NCBI GenBank assembly: GCA_966211675.1
Contig: CBIHPK010000011.1
Coordinates: 17,407-81,406, forward strand
DNA length: 64,000 bases
Source: SCUS01 sp966211675
GTDB lineage: Bacteria; Myxococcota_A; Polyangia; Polyangiales; Ga0077539
Direction: 5' to 3'
A model generated the notes under the pieces. It did no database searches. It was not told the origin of the DNA and saw only the letters and a list, made by a program, of their open reading frames with translations. Positions 63,226 to 64,000 of this stretch are shown here, one piece after another (within the stretch, counting starts at the first letter, position 1; every line of letters starts with the position of its first letter). Position numbers and translations under genes: made by a program.

Positions 63226-64000
63226 ATGGATCCGGCAACGCCCGCTGGCTGGCTCGACCCGCGAACCTTCCTCTCGCGCCACAAGCTCCGCCCGAAGGAC
63301 AGCTTCGGGCAGTGCTTCCTCATCTCGCCGCACGTGGTGCGGTCCATCGTCGAGGCCGTCGACGCCCGCCCCGACGAGACCGTCATCGAGATCGGGACGG
63401 GCACCGGCACCCTCGCTCGCTGCCTCGCTCCGAGCGCCCGCCGGGTGCTCGCCATCGAGCGCGACCGCGACCTCGTGGCCGCCCTCGCGTCCGATCCGCT
63501 GCCGCCCAACGTGACCGTGGTGGAGGCCGACGCGGCGACCTTCGATTACGCCGCGGTGTATGCCGAGGGGCCGACCGCGGTGGTGGGCAACCTGCCGTAC
63601 CAGATCACCGGGCGGCTCATCCGGGCGCTGGTCGAGACGCCCGGATGGCGGGTCGCGGTGGTGATGGTGCAGCAGGAGGTCGGCAAGCGCCTCGCCGCCT
63701 CGCCGGGCGACGACGACTGGGGCGCGCTGTCGGTCTTCACCCAGGCGGCGTGCGAGGTGGAGAAGGTCTGCGGCGCGGCCCCGGGGTGCTTCCACCCGGC
63801 GCCTCGGGTGCAGTCGACGGTGCGCCGGCTCCGGCCCCGCGCGACCCCGCGGGCGGTCGAGGACAAGCGCTTCCAGCACGTGGTGAAGGCCCTCTTCGCG
63901 GCGCGGCGGAAGACCCTTCGCAACGGCCTCTCGTCGGTGGTGGGGCGCGACCACGCCGCGGCGGGGTGCGAGGCCGTGGGCATCGACCCGGGGGCGCGCC
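63226..64000 (+). CDS. rsmA: 16S rRNA adenine-N6 dimethyltransferase (KsgA/RsmA), 3' end outside window
   Basis: The first 258 residues are visible and the frame is open at the end of the window. Motifs are the KsgA N-terminus (RPKDSFGQCFLISP), the SAM-binding EIGTGTGTLAR, acidic EADAATFDY and the catalytic NLPYQITG. It dimethylates A1518 and A1519 in helix 45 of 16S rRNA late in 30S assembly. It starts 66 bases after the cyclophilin gene without a strong ribosome binding site. A normal length (about 270-290) implies that only a few residues are missing. Confidence 0.95.
   Translation, partial: MDPATPAGWLDPRTFLSRHKLRPKDSFGQCFLISPHVVRSIVEAVDARPDETVIEIGTGTGTLARCLAPSARRVLAIERDRDLVAALASDPLPPNVTVVEADAATFDYAAVYAEGPTAVVGNLPYQITGRLIRALVETPGWRVAVVMVQQEVGKRLAASPGDDDWGALSVFTQAACEVEKVCGAAPGCFHPAPRVQSTVRRLRPRATPRAVEDKRFQHVVKALFAARRKTLRNGLSSVVGRDHAAAGCEAVGIDPGAR

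Overview
The window is chromosomal DNA of very high GC content (roughly 70 %). It has tightly packed genes, many 1- to 4-base stop/start overlaps and frequent GTG starts. The gene content points to a myxobacterium (phylum Myxococcota, probably the Polyangia side; this placement is inference). The clues are many cysteine-rich lipoproteins with Stig1-like or MopE-like repeats, FHA-domain signalling genes, a type IV pilin with a sigma-54 type promoter, a kinase-linker/AAA/TPR signalling ATPase and an MCE lipid-transport operon. I see no insertion sequence, phage, integrase, CRISPR array or compositional island. One tRNA gene is present and no rRNA gene.

Layout. 1-8.4 kb: 3' part of a large AAA/TPR signalling protein, a stand-alone rplS, a Cys-rich lipoprotein and a two-gene ABC exporter. 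7.8-12.6 kb: a RluA-type pseudouridine synthase with a lipoprotein, divergent from a large repeat protein with a C-terminal PDZ domain, then a small protein. 12.7-18.5 kb (minus strand): a five-gene MCE/Mla-type lipid transporter with two ATPases and two permeases, followed by a coiled-coil membrane protein and rlmB. 18.6-28.2 kb: a lipoprotein, dapD-dapE (lysine/peptidoglycan precursor synthesis), a porin-like protein, an LTD lipoprotein, then rlmN-ftsH and a Stig1-repeat lipoprotein in a coupled chain. 28.2-29.6 kb: the pilA locus with a sigma-54 promoter, a strongly structured non-coding stretch and tRNA-Thr(CGT). 29.7-32.9 kb: a threonine aldolase, a TPR lipoprotein, an acidic protein and a small exported protein. 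33-40 kb: a signalling cluster (zinc-ribbon/FHA protein, PP2C phosphatase, transmembrane FHA-trypsin protease, FHA-GAF-adenylate cyclase) ending in accA. 40-46.5 kb: an esterase-like lipoprotein with an outer-membrane barrel partner, divergent from a MopE-like lipoprotein. 46.5-53.7 kb: a RelA/SpoT-fold protein, a small membrane protein, an orphan ParA, Lon protease and a membrane gluzincin-like peptidase. 53.7-58.9 kb: a MATE transporter divergent from a six-gene Cpx-like envelope-stress operon. 58.9-64 kb: a secreted Pro/Ala/Ser-rich protein, ppk1, a cyclophilin and the start of rsmA/ksgA.

The most interesting points are as follows. The Mla-like operon encodes two different ATPases whose motif defects fall into one and the same composite ATP site, predicting an asymmetric heterodimeric lipid transporter; the ABC exporter shows the same logic. 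A divergent single-domain RelA/SpoT nucleotidyltransferase-fold protein keeps the expected catalytic residues. The FHA/PP2C cluster contains a protein that joins a cytosolic phosphopeptide-reading domain to a periplasmic serine protease across the membrane. The pilA region has a -24/-12 promoter with a distal palindrome placed like an enhancer-binding-protein site. Several genes have promoter-like boxes ending 6-10 bases before a start codon that lacks a Shine-Dalgarno sequence, suggesting leaderless mRNAs.
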